Below are positions 55,006 to 64,000 of a stretch of 64,000 nucleotides of DNA, in pieces (positions within the stretch are counted from its first letter, which is position 1; every line of letters begins with the position of its first letter). The DNA is taken from positions 638,001-702,000 of the forward strand of contig CAJNDS010002723.1 of assembly GCA_905221605.1 (NCBI GenBank). Direction: 5' to 3'. This DNA comes from Symbiodinium natans (Eukaryota; Sar; Dinophyceae; Suessiales; Symbiodiniaceae). The notes beneath the pieces were generated by a model. It saw only the letters and a list, made by a program, of their open reading frames with translations, was not told where the DNA came from and did no database searches. Both the position numbers and the translations under genes were made by a program.

Positions 55006-56211
55006 GGCCTCAGGAGGGAGGAAACACGGTGGGCGGACGAGAAGCTCAAACAGTCAGCTTCCTTGATTGCGGATAACCCAAAAGTCCGCGAAGAAACGAA
55101 GCGAGTGTATCGCAAGTGCTTGGAAGTCCAAAACGCTATCGACTATTATGAAAAGGAAGGAGACGGCGAAGGGGACGCTCTCGAAGCTGGTCGCTTGAGA
55201 GCTAAGCTTGATGCCATCTTGCGCAACTTCAAGGAGTTTGCGGAGCGACATGCCCGCAACGCTCATAGGAGCGCATCTGGCAGACAAGTCGTCGCCTCCT
55301 TTAATTCGTCATCACCTCAGCGACCGTGGGCCGATGTCGTAGATAGCGACAACGAAGAAGACCACGACGAGGAAGGGTTTTTCGATGGCGACCAGTGGAA
55401 CGAGAGTATGTTCTGGACGGTTAGTGAGTCGGATGGAGTCTACGTCGAGACGTTCCAGCTCTACGAGGTCAATGGTGTGCCCAAAGATCCGGAGAGTGTT
55501 GAGCATGACGACGGAGATGAAGTCCAGCGACCGAACCCAGACGGTGTGGCTAGGCATCGGTTCATTTTGACGGCTTCTGAGAAGAAGAAGAAGAAGTTGA
55601 AAGGCAAGCTCATCAGCTTGACTGCGTCCGATGCTGATGTCAGAACGGTTCACAGAGTCAAAGCTTTCGAGAAAGCCGAGGACAACAAGTGGCATTGGAA
55701 CCCCCTGGCGAACCACATTTTCGACCGACTTGGCTCCTCCGGCATGGCAGATCAGTTCTTTCTTAGAGACGATGGCAACCGAGTCCATCAGTTTTTCGTC
55801 AGATGGGAAGATCCCGGTTCTGACGATTCAGAACTGCTGGTTGAGCGACGGCTGTACACTGGACCCTTTGTTCCTTTTCCGGACATTGAGGCCAAAGTGT
55901 CCGATGCGCAATGGTGCGACTTTAAGCGGCTGCCGACAGCTGCTTTCTTGGCGAGGAGCAGAGACGCTTCAGACCGAGACGCCGGATCAGGTGGCCCCTG
56001 TCTTCCTGGCAGAGAATGGTCCCGTCGGGCTCAGTCTAGCAATGAATCTGCTGCCGTTCACGATCACGTGCTCGCGAAAAAACTTGCGACCCGCTGTCTG
56101 GTTCCCAGCAGCGTCAACCGCAGGGGAGCCTGTAACAACTATCGTGCTACCGTCCGGATGTCCATGACAGCATTCACCCGTTGTTGGTCGGCAGAGCTAA
56201 CTGAAGAATAG
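55006..56211 (+). CDS. Unrecognised ORF, no start codon near its 5' end
   Basis: The frame opens after a TAA at 55003. No ATG occurs in frame until about 55409, so this is an exon or an inserted fragment. The N-terminus is charged and helical (VREETKRVYRKCLEVQ, AKLDAILRNFKEFAERHA), then acidic (DNEEDHDEEGFF), then mixed (MADQFFLRDDGNRVHQFFV). It stops at 56209-56211, but a 24-bp direct repeat lets the same frame resume at 56278. A +1 frame also reads DQVAPVFLAENGPVGL (about 55980). It may be a second virus-derived fragment beside the RdRp on the opposite strand; that is inference only. Confidence 0.45.
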   Translation, partial: GLRREETRWADEKLKQSASLIADNPKVREETKRVYRKCLEVQNAIDYYEKEGDGEGDALEAGRLRAKLDAILRNFKEFAERHARNAHRSASGRQVVASFNSSSPQRPWADVVDSDNEEDHDEEGFFDGDQWNESMFWTVSESDGVYVETFQLYEVNGVPKDPESVEHDDGDEVQRPNPDGVARHRFILTASEKKKKKLKGKLISLTASDADVRTVHRVKAFEKAEDNKWHWNPLANHIFDRLGSSGMADQFFLRDDGNRVHQFFVRWEDPGSDDSELLVERRLYTGPFVPFPDIEAKVSDAQWCDFKRLPTAAFLARSRDASDRDAGSGGPCLPGREWSRRAQSSNESAAVHDHVLAKKLATRCLVPSSVNRRGACNNYRATVRMSMTAFTRCWSAELTEE

Positions 56212-56301
56212 AGCCCCCTATGCCCAGTTTCAGGTCAGAATACGAGAACCCCATCCACTCGTCTAACTCCTACATACTTCACCCGTTGTTGGTCGGCAGA
56301 G
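56173..56301 (+). repeat. 24-bp direct repeat around an 81-bp insert
   Basis: TTCACCCGTTGTTGGTCGGC plus AGAG occurs at 56173-56196 and 56278-56301. Without the 105 bases from one repeat to the next, the ORF ending WSAELTEE would continue as WSAEAFAHFMTEKGD. Confidence 0.85.
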
Positions 56302-56575
56302 GCGTTTGCCCACTTCATGACGGAGAAGGGCGATGTGCATGATCTAGTTTGCGTGTTCAACATGAACGTCGAGGTGATCAAGGCGCACCCTTCTTACAGG
56401 ACTTTCAGGTCTTACGTGGAGTCGGGCGGAATAGCGTATGATCCAAGCGTACCAGATGAATTTATTACCGGCAGCGATGGCCAGCCAGTGTTCAGAGAGA
56501 TTGGTGTGTCCAATCCCATTCCTGGGCAGCAAGGCAGGTCTGAGCCGAAGAGCATCACACAAGTAACTAGATATG
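56302..56575 (+). CDS. Continuation of the 55006-56211 ORF
   Basis: Same phase as the upstream ORF: AFAHFMTEKGDVHDLVCVF, IKAHPSYRTFRSYVES, IAYDPSVPDEFITGS and NPIPGQQGRSEPKS. It runs into the tandem repeat at 56577, where similarity to a natural protein seems to end. Function unknown. Confidence 0.4.
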
Positions 56576-56576
56576 G

Positions 56577-57005
56577 GCACGCCTGTGGCCAGCGGCTGGG
56601 AGTAGGGTCCCTTCTAGGCCCCCGTCCCTGGGGATCACCGGCACGCTATACACGGCAACCATGCATGAATTTTATTTTAGCATGCAGCAGGCTTCATGCA
56701 CCCGTATCAGCATCATGCAAAGAGGCTCACTCAGCACGAATTCATGACTTCCACATACCGCTTTCTGCTGAGTTTGCATGTTCATTGTGAGGCACTTAGA
56801 TCTGCGCACGCCTGTGGCCACTGGTTGGGTTAACGGTATCATGCAATCTCTGCAGTAGGCTTCATGCAGCCGTGTCAATCAGCACGAATTCGTGAATTCA
56901 ACATATCGCTTTCTGCCGAGTTTGCATATACATTGTGGGATACATAGGTCTGTGCACGCCTGTGGCCACTGGTTAGGGTAACGGTATCATGCAATCTCCT
57001 TGGCC
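56577..57005 (+). repeat. Tandem repeat, three copies, about 148-229 bp
   Basis: Copies begin GCACGCCTGTGGCCA at 56577, 56806 and 56954. Each continues with GG-TATCATGCAATCTC and GGCTTCATGCA; the first has about 80 extra bases. The third copy is cut off where the RdRp-like fragment begins. Confidence 0.85.
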
Positions 57006-58110
57006 GCGTAGTATCAGACATCCCTGAAGCCGTCGTGCCAAAGCGCTGTGCTTCGTACACCCTCGTGCCTGTAAGGATGACCCATGAAGTGTGAAAGAAA
57101 CCTGATAGAAGCGTCAGTCTCCTATGCAGGCCCCCGTCTGCGCGAGAGACTTTTGTGCGCCATCCAGCCCAAAACGTTGAAGCCGATACGGAAAAATCCC
57201 ATCCGCTGGCATCACTGCAAAACACGGACCCCCCAGGCGACCTCTTCTTGATCTCCTCAATGTCTCTGAACGTACGCTTGAGGGAGTTGTCGTCGTGGCC
57301 CGTCCCTACGGCGAGGGAAGTTGCTACGCCGAACGCTTCGTCCTGGAACGTAAAGACGTCAGCATGATCTTGGTCTGAATGCGACCACGCTGTGAGAGGG
57401 CGGTCCGGCTCTCCAACATTCCAAATGAGCCGCCAACGCTGGGACTGGAGTTTGTCGCCAGCGTGGCCTTCTTCTTTCACGAAGACCACCACGGGATCGA
57501 TCAATCCCTCTTTGACAAAGTCCCAGGGGTTGAGATCATGGAGCCTCTCAGCGTAAGCGAGACGAAGAGCGAGTCGCACCTTCGTGATCTCGATCATCTC
57601 CTGGATCTTGCTCTCAGACCTCTGTATATTCCCCCTTGTCCCTGGGAACTTGAACGCGGAATAGCCAATCGCCTTGTCTTCGGCTGACATCAAGTGGTGC
57701 TTGAGCGCTGACGAAACGGTGTGGCTGTTGCCACTCCACGGTGTCGCAGCGGCTCTCTTAGCTATGTCATCTGCGCGTTTCTCAAGCAAACACCTGCCTT
57801 TGTAGGTTGCAGTACAAGGTCGAACTTTCTTTGAGTTCGCAATGAGAGAAGCAATCTTTGCCTCCTCATCCCTTGGTGGCAACACCATACCGTGACATTT
57901 TCGCAAAGCTTCGCGGGCTGAACTGCTTAGCCGCTCTTGTTTGAGCAGCTTAGCAATAGCTTTCTGAGCTTTGCCCTCGAGGGCCTCCCCCGCCTGTAGT
58001 TTGCTGATAGGTTCTGAAGGTGTGGGCTCTTGGGTTGGCTTCGGTGTCTCTCCTTGTGGGTTTGTTTGTGTTGGTGGAACTTGGCGTTGGGGTTGGTTGG
58101 TTTCATTGGG
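56875..58110 (-). pseudogene. Endogenous RNA-virus RdRp fragment (sobemo/dinornavirus-like)
   Basis: Minus frame, open from after a TGA at 58111-58113 to 56875. It starts Pro/Gln-rich (QPQRQVPPTQTNPQGE) and continues with ALEGKAQKAIAKLL and KCHGMVLPPRDEEAK. RdRp-like motifs follow: a basic KEEGHAGDKLQSQRWRLIWN resembling the pre-A nucleotide-binding motif; motif A DASGWDFSVSAS (57190-57213); and the start of motif B, QRFGTTASGMSDTT (about 57015-57045). Motif C with its GDD is absent: the frame enters a tandem repeat at about 57005. The family pattern (GWD in motif A, SG in motif B) fits sobemo-like RdRps, to which the dinoflagellate RNA viruses belong. No reverse transcriptase is attached. 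It is a truncated, non-functional insertion. Confidence 0.72.
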
Positions 58111-58221
58111 TCACGCTGAGGCCCGCCCAAAGCAGTAGGAAAGCTCAACTCAAAGCCGAACTTAGGCCATTGCAATGCCCGGCTTTTTCCCCGTATACGC
58201 TTGCGACACGGGTGGGAAAAA

Positions 58222-58449
58222 ACCCTAAACCCTAAACAGTAAACCCTAAACCCTAAACGCTAAACCCTAAATCGGTTCTTTCGGTGATCCAACCTTCGTG
58301 GCTGGGATGCGATGTTTTAGGTTTGGGTTTAGGGTTTAGGGTTTAGGGTTTGGGGTTTGGGGTTTGGGGTTTAGGGTTTGGGGTTTGGGTTTGTGGTTTA
58401 GGGTTTAGGCGGTTTAGGGTTTAGGGTTTGGGATGTGGGGTTTAGGGTT
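58222..58449 (+). repeat. Inverted pair of telomere-like arrays
   Basis: CCCTAAA at 58222-58273, 45 bases of unique sequence, then TTTAGGG/TTTGGGG at 58316-58449. Confidence 0.95.
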
Positions 58450-60055
58450 TTGGAGATGACAACACCCCTACAGTAGGGAGATGACGACGCCCCTACAGTG
58501 TGGCTGCTGCTTGCCGTTGCGGTAGTTTTGCTTGTGCTGCGAGGCCTCTCGCAACACAGCGCCGGGACCCCGTTTCGATGAAGCTGTGTGAACCCCCAGT
58601 GTCCTGTGCGCATACGGAGCATTCCACGCAAGTCCTGCAACCAATCGCCTTACTCGAGGATTGCAAGTTGCAATCAGTTGCCCTCTGACAGTGTGGAGTT
58701 TTGCAGCTTTGGCCTGGGTGGGGTTGGTACTTGGATGTCTTGGATGGGCATCTCTTGAGACGGGTTCCTTTCCGTTGTCTCCTTCTGCCTTCGCTTGGAT
58801 GGTTGCAACTAGTGCCCCGGTGCTTGCATTTGAGTTGCCAAGTCCTCGTGCCCCAACATTGAAGGCCCCGGAAGGACAACTTTGGCTTCCTTAGTTGCCT
58901 TCCTTTCTTCTGTACATCATTTTCGGAACGTGAATCGTTTCGGAGTTCCAGCATTGACTTGAGCCAAGACAGGCCATTGACTTCCTGCAGAGGAGGTTTA
59001 GCAGGGAGGTCAACCAGTCTTAGACGGATGACTTATGCTGAGTAACAAACATGAAGCTCTTCCGTTCCTGCATGCCCACGACACTCGGCATATCCACAAC
59101 CTTCGCGGAGGCATTCAGAAAGGGCTGAAAGTGCACATGATACACACTTGCGGCAACATAAATCGCATGCACCAATGCATGATGCGTTGGGTCCGGAACT
59201 CGTGTCAGGAAAAGGAGGAAATCGCCGAGTGAGCCTCGTGTATTCTCGGCGAATGGTGAAATCAAAGGTCGTTCACCTGCAATTTGAAAAATGTCAACCT
59301 TTGCGATGCAGCGTTGTTGGCTGGATGCCGCTTGCAACTGCACTCCTTGCTGGCGAGCGTTCCAATCTTTGCTTTTTGCGTTTACTGATGCAGCTGCTGT
59401 CCGAAGAGCTGCTACTTAGGCGTTGAGAGCTTCTCAGCCCAGCATCCAAGCACAGAAAGCCCATACCGAGCTCTTGGACAACTGCTTGCGTGCCGCATTT
59501 CGGAAATGCCGCAGCTGTCCAACCTCTGAACTCCCAAGCCTAAGCGCGCCTGTCGAAGTGTCGAAAATTAAGGTCTCATGCCCCCAAAAAACCCATATAA
59601 ATAAATATCTGAAAATATGTATGTTAAAATACATAAAAAAGTTATATAGTCCCTATATACCTAAGTAGCCCCTAAATACCACCCCAAGAACCTTTGCCTG
59701 GGAGCTGAGGCCTCTGACGTTGAGCTTCCACACCCCGGCGCCCATCGAGGCCGTAGCCCAAGAGCACCCTTGAAACGAAAGAACGAGGAAACAGAGCAAT
59801 AACATACGGGGTTTCCGAAATTAGGGGTACCTTATTATTTGAGCTCTCTATTTTAAGGGAATCCTACTATTTGGGGGACCATAATAGGGGTGCCTTTTTT
59901 TGCGCAAACCCCAAACATGGGAAGAGGAAGGAGGCCGGCCGAGCCTAGCGGAGTCAGACAATGTGCAGGGCTCCAGCAATTTCGTGCAGCTCCGGCATCG
60001 ACGGGTGATGGAGGTTCACGGTTTGGTTCGACTCCTTGTTGTGCAGTTGTTGCGC
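58450..60055. other. No gene recognised
   Basis: Duplicated GGAGATGAC-AC-CCCCTACAGT words lie near 58454-58500. Short frames only, including one at 59148-59426. AT-rich at 59570-59680. Confidence 0.4.
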
Positions 60056-60058
60056 AGC

Positions 60059-60112
60059 GGGGGGGCGGGGGGGGGGGGGGGGGGGGGGGGGGGGGCGGGG
60101 GGGCGGGGCAAG
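60059..60112. repeat. PolyG tract
   Basis: More than 45 G residues with rare C. It produces glycine-run frames that are not genes. Confidence 0.95.
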
Positions 60113-60180
60113 ACTTGCAAAGCCTGTTCAGACTGGCAAAGCCTGTTCAGAACAGGCTCTGCAATTGGGTCGAAACCACC

Positions 60181-60222
60181 CTCTAAACCCTAAACCGTCT
60201 AAACCCTAAGCCCTAAACCCGG
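60181..60222 (+). repeat. Telomere-like array (CCCTAAA), short
   Basis: Five to six units with variants. 60225-60850 holds no recognised gene. Confidence 0.85.
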
Positions 60223-60860
60223 TTTGGGGTTCAGGTCTGCGGTGCGAGGTTGAGGTCGAGTTGGGTCCTTGGGTGGCATGGACTGCAGGCACCGCCCGTG
60301 CAATTTCCGCGAGGCGCTGGTGGCCAGGTGCCTGTCTGAGTCGTTTGCCCGAGTCGTTTGTGCAAGTCACTGGGGGGCATATAAGATCTACGATCCGCGC
60401 CGGCTTCCGAATCTCTGAGCCCCAGTATCCGTCAACACAGAATTGGCCCAGGAGAGTTGATGAGCACAATGTGGAATGCCATATTCAATCACGCCGCAGG
60501 GTGTTGCAGTTGTTGGGGAAAGCTGCGTGAACATCTCGAAGGCAAAGCAGCCGATACGCGGTGGCAGCACAGCACAGGTGGGTGGTGCTGTGTGGGTTGA
60601 TTGATTTTCGTCGATTACCCATCATTGCGTCGTCAGCAATTGCGGCAGCTCTAGCAGCTTTTATTCAAGCGTGAAGAGCACCCGGGAGTTCAGTCGAGGA
60701 TCTTCTCAGGTAGCTCAAGAACCCACTTTAGGGCCAATCTTTTTCGGAATATGCATTAGTACAACCAGCCTGCTGCGGGAGGCACCAGGGGAATCGTGGA
60801 GAGCACCTCGGATGAACGTGTGACGAAAGCACGGAAGGGGGGGGGGGGGGGAGACGAGTA

Positions 60861-60998
60861 CTTGGAGGCTCATGGTACTTCGTATCCCAATGAGAACTGT
60901 ACTCATATCCCAATCAACCCTATTAGGGTACTTACGGAGCTTAATTGTGGGTTATAACTTCCCTTTTTCTGGGTTACTAAGTACCTTGAACCTCCAGG
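60861..60998 (+). mobile_element. MITE-like element, copy 3, with TA duplication
   Basis: 138 bp. Left end CTTGGAGGCTCATGGTACT, right end AGTACCTTGAACCTCCAGG. TA lies directly on both sides (60859-60860 and 60999-61000), as in Tc1/mariner-type target duplications. The interior is AT-rich and too short for a transposase. Confidence 0.72.
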
Positions 60999-61384
60999 TA
61001 GTGTAAAGCCGTGTGAATCATTTCGCTACAGATCGGTTCATCTTTTGCCCCGATGGATGCGGCCATTGCCAGCGCCAGCGCCAGGTTCAGTCGTCTCAGC
61101 GCCTGAAATAAGCCAGCCCTAGGTCGGACATGGTCGGACTCTAAAGTTGTTGTTTTTTTCTCTCTGTTGAGTGGAAAGGCACAAGCACGACGGGCAAGTG
61201 GGGGGGCAAACGGGGGGAAACGGAGCAAGTGTCAGAAATCAATGTCTGTCTGGCGGCCAAGTGGGGCAGAAGTCAGGCAGGGCCATGCTCCCATGCACGC
61301 GTGCTGCACTGGTGCTTGCAAACTCCGGGTCGTGATGAAAGGGCTGCTTAAAAGAGGCTCGGCAATAGCAGCCTCGCTGCAGTC

Positions 61385-61472
61385 CCTAAACCCTGAACCC
61401 TGGACCCTGAACCCTAAACCCTAAACCCTAAACCCTAAATCCTAAACCCTAAACCCTAAACCCTAAACCCTG
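61385..61472 (+). repeat. Telomere-like array (CCCTAAA)
   Basis: About 12 heptamers with CCCTGAA and CCTGGAC variants at the left. 61000-61385 and 61475-61600 hold no recognised gene. Confidence 0.93.
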
Positions 61473-61604
61473 GTTTCTGGGGGTTTTTGGCTTGTGTTTT
61501 TGAGGAGTGCTCTGAGGCCCGCCCAAGGCAAATCTCGTCCTCTGAACTTGGGCTCTAGTATGTGTCTGACCCTTCCCCGTAAACGCTTCCGAGACGGATG
61601 CGAA

Positions 61605-61919
61605 AAAACCCTAAACCCTAAACCCTAAACCCTAAACCCTAAACCCTAAACCGATATGCGGAGCTCCAAGCCATCCTGAACCCAAAGCCCGACGGCCTTT
61701 GCAGCTCGGGTCTCCCATCTAGGGTTCCCGAAATACCTACCCGCCATGAACCCCCCTCCCTTAAGGACCCTAGATCCTAAACACTAGACCCCAAACCCTA
61801 GACCCTAAACCCTGTGGGAAAAACACCAAGAACCCTAAACCCTAAACCCTAAACCCTAAACCCTAAACCTTAAACCCTAAACCCTACACCCTAAACCCTA
61901 AACCCTAAGCCATAAAGCC
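61605..61919 (+). repeat. Telomere-like arrays (CCCTAAA)
   Basis: Three arrays, 61605-61651, 61776-61812 (degenerate) and 61832-61919, separated by unique sequence. Confidence 0.93.
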
Positions 61920-61943
61920 CGTCATTTTCTCGAGGCTTCGCAG

Positions 61944-62018
61944 GCCCAGGCACCCGGTGGGCCATCGGCTCCCGGTGTGCCGGCCATGCCGGCCGTGCGG
62001 GACTCAGTAGCGCCTCCA
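61944..62018 (+). CDS. Candidate exon between inverted telomere-like arrays
   Basis: After GGCTTCGCAG the frame AQAPGGPSAPGVPAMPAVRD runs to APPM. TTTAGGG heptamers start within ten bases. The donor would have to be GC or unusual, because TAG follows in frame. A Pro/Ala-rich linker segment, low confidence. Confidence 0.3.
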
Positions 62019-62024
62019 ATGCCA

Positions 62025-62160
62025 TAGGGTTTAGGGTTTAGGGTTTAGGGTTTAGGGTTTAGGGTTTAGGGTTTAGCAAGAAAGGGCTTGTGGGCGCCAC
62101 TAAGAAGGCCCCTCAACTTCTAAACCCTAATTGAACTCCAAACCCTAAACCCCAAGCCCT
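62025..62160 (+). repeat. Telomere-like arrays, TTTAGGG then CCCTAAA
   Basis: Seven to eight TTTAGGG units at 62025-62077 and a short, degenerate inverted array at 62121-62160. Confidence 0.9.
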
Positions 62161-62251
62161 GTCGCAAAGCGATCCTTTCCCCACAGGGACTACAGTCGGA
62201 CAATTTGCATCCCTGCAGCGAGGTTGCGAAGCTGCTAGGTGGCCAACAACC

Positions 62252-62369
62252 CTACTAAACCCTAAAGCTCTGAACTCCAAACCCGAAACCCTAAACCCGA
62301 AGCCCTAAACCCCAAACCCTAAACCCCAAACCCTAACCCTAAACCCTAAACCCTTAACCCTAAGCCCTC
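62252..62369 (+). repeat. Telomere-like array (CCCTAAA), degenerate
   Basis: About 15 units with CCCGAAA, CCCCAAA and shortened variants, ending in CCCTCAG that serves as a splice-acceptor-like end. Confidence 0.9.
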
Positions 62370-62371
62370 AG

Positions 62372-62466
62372 GAGCAGGCACTCCGGGGATCGACTGGGCC
62401 AGTGACCGGGTCTTCGTGGCCCCACGGGCGGCCGCCGCAAGAGCTGGAATCCCGGTGATCCAGTTG
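62372..62466 (+). CDS. Candidate exon directly after a telomere-like array
   Basis: CCCTCAG precedes and GTAGGG follows. The frame reads AGTPGIDWASDRVFVAPRAA then ARAGIPVIQL. Product unknown; boundaries fit GT-AG introns. Confidence 0.42.
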
Positions 62467-62523
62467 GTAGGGATCAGGTTCTGAGCCCCAAGCTGTGCTG
62501 TGAGACGTCATGGGCATTTGCGG

Positions 62524-62680
62524 AGCTGTCTCTCTGTCTCTCTCTGTCTCTCTCTGTCTCTCTCTGTCTCTCTCTGTCTCTCTCTGTCTCTGTCTGTCTC
62601 TGTCTGTCTCTGTCTCTCTCTGTCTCTGTCTGTCTCTGTCTGTCTCTGTCTGTCTCTGTCTCTCTCTCTCTCTCTCTCTG
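62524..62680. repeat. (TCTCTG)n and related microsatellite
   Basis: Alternating TCTCTG, TCTGTC and TC units. The frames through it are SLSV or ETERDR repeats and are not genes. Confidence 0.95.
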
Positions 62681-63247
62681 TGAAAGCCATCCGCTGGGCT
62701 TCAGAAGTAAGCACAACCATTGCCTTACAAGTAGTTTGTCCTTTCTTCTTCTTCTTTGTCTTCTTCATCTTGTGATTGGAAATCTGCTTCGGGTCCTCAG
62801 GTCTCCGGGTTCCGCGGGCATTGTCCAGGGCACACTAGCAACCAGCGACGTGTAAGGAGACTAAGAGCCCTCGAGCCCCAACGGTAACGGACTTATCGGA
62901 CTCGAACGAGGCAGGCTGTGGAGGCGGGCTTCTTTGCCTGCCCGGACATCTTCTTGTCCGAAGGCGTTTCTGCTCACAAAAAACACTTGAGCTCCAAAAC
63001 GCAGCATACGGTCAACAGCAGTATGGAGCCAAACCCCCAGTATACCAACCCCCCCCCCCACGCCATCAACCCGGTTTGGGGACTGGAGCCGTGGGTTGCA
63101 CCATGGGCGATGCGACCCGGAGTTCGGGGGCCAAGCGCCTGTGCGGGACGTGCGTGCCTGGCGAGGCCAGGGGCATTGGGGCATAGCAGCCCTGGGGCGC
63201 CTTCATCGCCCTTCGCGAGGTGGGCACCACTTTGCACTGCGCCCATC

Positions 63248-63541
63248 ATGGCTTGGAATGGCTGGGGTGGCTGGCAACGCGGCTGGGGGGGAGGTGGGGG
63301 AGGCCGAGGAGGCTGGGAGAGAGAGGCATGGCAGTCCAACAGCTACTCCACAACAGCAGGCCGTGGGAAAGGAGGCTCCAAGAAAGGAGGGGGCAACAAG
63401 CCCTTCTGGAGGCAGTTCGTCGACCCGTCGGACGACCCCGAAGTGATCAAGTGGTGCCGGACGCGTATTCAGCAATTTCTGGACAGCGGGGAAACCACAC
63501 AGGACGGATGTGCCGAAAGAGTTGTTGAGTTTGAGCTCTGA
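63248..63541 (+). CDS. Small Gly/Trp-rich protein
   Basis: ATG 63248 (MAWNGWGGWQRGWG) to a stop at 63539-63541, 97 codons. The N-terminal half is Gly/Trp/Arg-rich (GGRGG), like RNA-binding low-complexity tails. The C-terminal part is a normal charged helix: NKPFWRQFVDPSDDPEVIKW then RTRIQQFLDSGETT. The same frame is open upstream to 62918, so an upstream start or exon is possible. The next exon, if any, could be 63796-63878. No domain recognised. Confidence 0.5.
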   Translation: MAWNGWGGWQRGWGGGGGGRGGWEREAWQSNSYSTTAGRGKGGSKKGGGNKPFWRQFVDPSDDPEVIKWCRTRIQQFLDSGETTQDGCAERVVEFEL

Positions 63542-63795
63542 TGCAGCCACCTGAGTAAAGACTTTGTCCCGCAAGAAGAAGGGTGTTGAGCAACAGCCAG
63601 TCGTCTTTCATTCCCTCCGCCTAATACTCAACCCCCCCTACCCCCCAAGAATACGCACCCCCCCATTATAGTTGTGTTGCAGCATATTGGGGGGGGGGTA
63701 TGCAATATCCGGGGGGTAGGGGGGTGGGGGTGGAATATTCGGGAAGGGGTTAAGAGCCCCGAGTCCAAACATGGAACATTGCGCCCGGAAAGCAG

Positions 63796-63878
63796 GAGGT
63801 GGAGTGGCTGTCGACAACCTACAGGAACACCATCCGGAGCATGGCCAGTGAGATGGGTGCCAGCTGGCTAAAGGCGGG
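63796..63878 (+). CDS. Candidate exon at the right edge
   Basis: After AAGCAG the frame EVEWLSTTYRNTIRSMASEM continues as GASWLKA and is followed by GT. A helical segment of unknown function, probably of a gene continuing beyond the window. Confidence 0.4.
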
Positions 63879-64000
63879 GTACGGTTCAAGTCTTCCAGAA
63901 CTTCTAGCCGAAACGCCTGCTCATGTCATCAGAATCGTTTGATAAGAGGGGGGCGCAGCTGTGAAATTCCGTAAGCCTCAAGCCTTACATCGCAGGTGTC

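Noticed and set aside
60010-60040. tRNA B-box-like GGTTCGACTCC
   Set aside because: No matching A-box, stems or anticodon arm nearby.
59890-60193. Glycine-run ORFs of about 98 codons
   Set aside because: They depend on a polyG tract and have no conserved flanks.
61385-62369. True chromosome end
   Set aside because: Arrays are short, in both orientations, and unique or coding sequence continues on both sides up to the window edge. A subtelomeric location remains possible.
62474-62775. ORFs with ETERDR or SLSV repeats
   Set aside because: Translation of a TCTCTG microsatellite.

Overview
The window reads as nuclear DNA of a dinoflagellate. The evidence is the mix of element and gene types: a Ty1/copia polyprotein, non-LTR retrotransposons with a C-terminal nuclease-like domain, interstitial (TTTAGGG)n/(CCCTAAA)n arrays between and inside genes, multi-exon genes with GT, GC and unclear splice donors, a long ankyrin exon followed by channel exons, and a fragment resembling the polymerase of dinoflagellate-infecting RNA viruses. 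No bacterial gene layout, rRNA, tRNA or CRISPR array was seen. The genus cannot be fixed from the sequence alone.

Layout. (1) 1-8.5 kb, minus strand: most of a Ty1/copia LTR retrotransposon. One reading frame stays open from the Gag start (7849) to the left edge and carries zinc knuckle, protease, integrase, reverse transcriptase and the start of RNase H. A second 551-codon ORF lies in another frame between protease and integrase. (2) 8.5-16.7 kb: an unrecognised, broken minus-strand gene with rearranged relatives, then little coding signal. (3) 16.7-21.3 kb, plus strand: an ankyrin-repeat plus membrane-channel gene (TRP-like), with microsatellites and telomere-like arrays in its introns. (4) 22.6-23.8 kb: short candidate exons alternating with telomere-like arrays. 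(5) 24.2-40.3 kb, plus strand: three related multi-exon genes for secreted, cysteine-rich repeat proteins. The second and third form a 2.4-kb tandem duplication. (6) 41.3-50.7 kb: a graveyard of retroelement pieces, with one largely preserved non-LTR element (46.5-49.7 kb) and at least four broken relatives. (7) 50.8-55 kb: tandem repeats, a large CCCACG minisatellite and mostly non-coding DNA. (8) 55-58.1 kb: an unrecognised broken ORF on plus and, on minus, an RNA-virus RdRp fragment truncated within motif B, separated by tandem repeats. (9) 58.1-64 kb: many telomere-like arrays, a polyG tract, a small Gly/Trp-rich protein gene and a few candidate exons.

The most interesting signals are: telomere-like arrays placed consistently around exons (CCCTAAA before, TTTAGGG after), including one intron that begins inside the repeat; the endogenous RNA-virus polymerase; the open second frame within copia pol; a spliced-leader-like 12-mer inside the copia LTR next to its primer-binding site; a three-copy family of short terminal-inverted-repeat elements; and the cysteine-rich secreted gene family. 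Exon boundaries were inferred by eye and most need transcript support.
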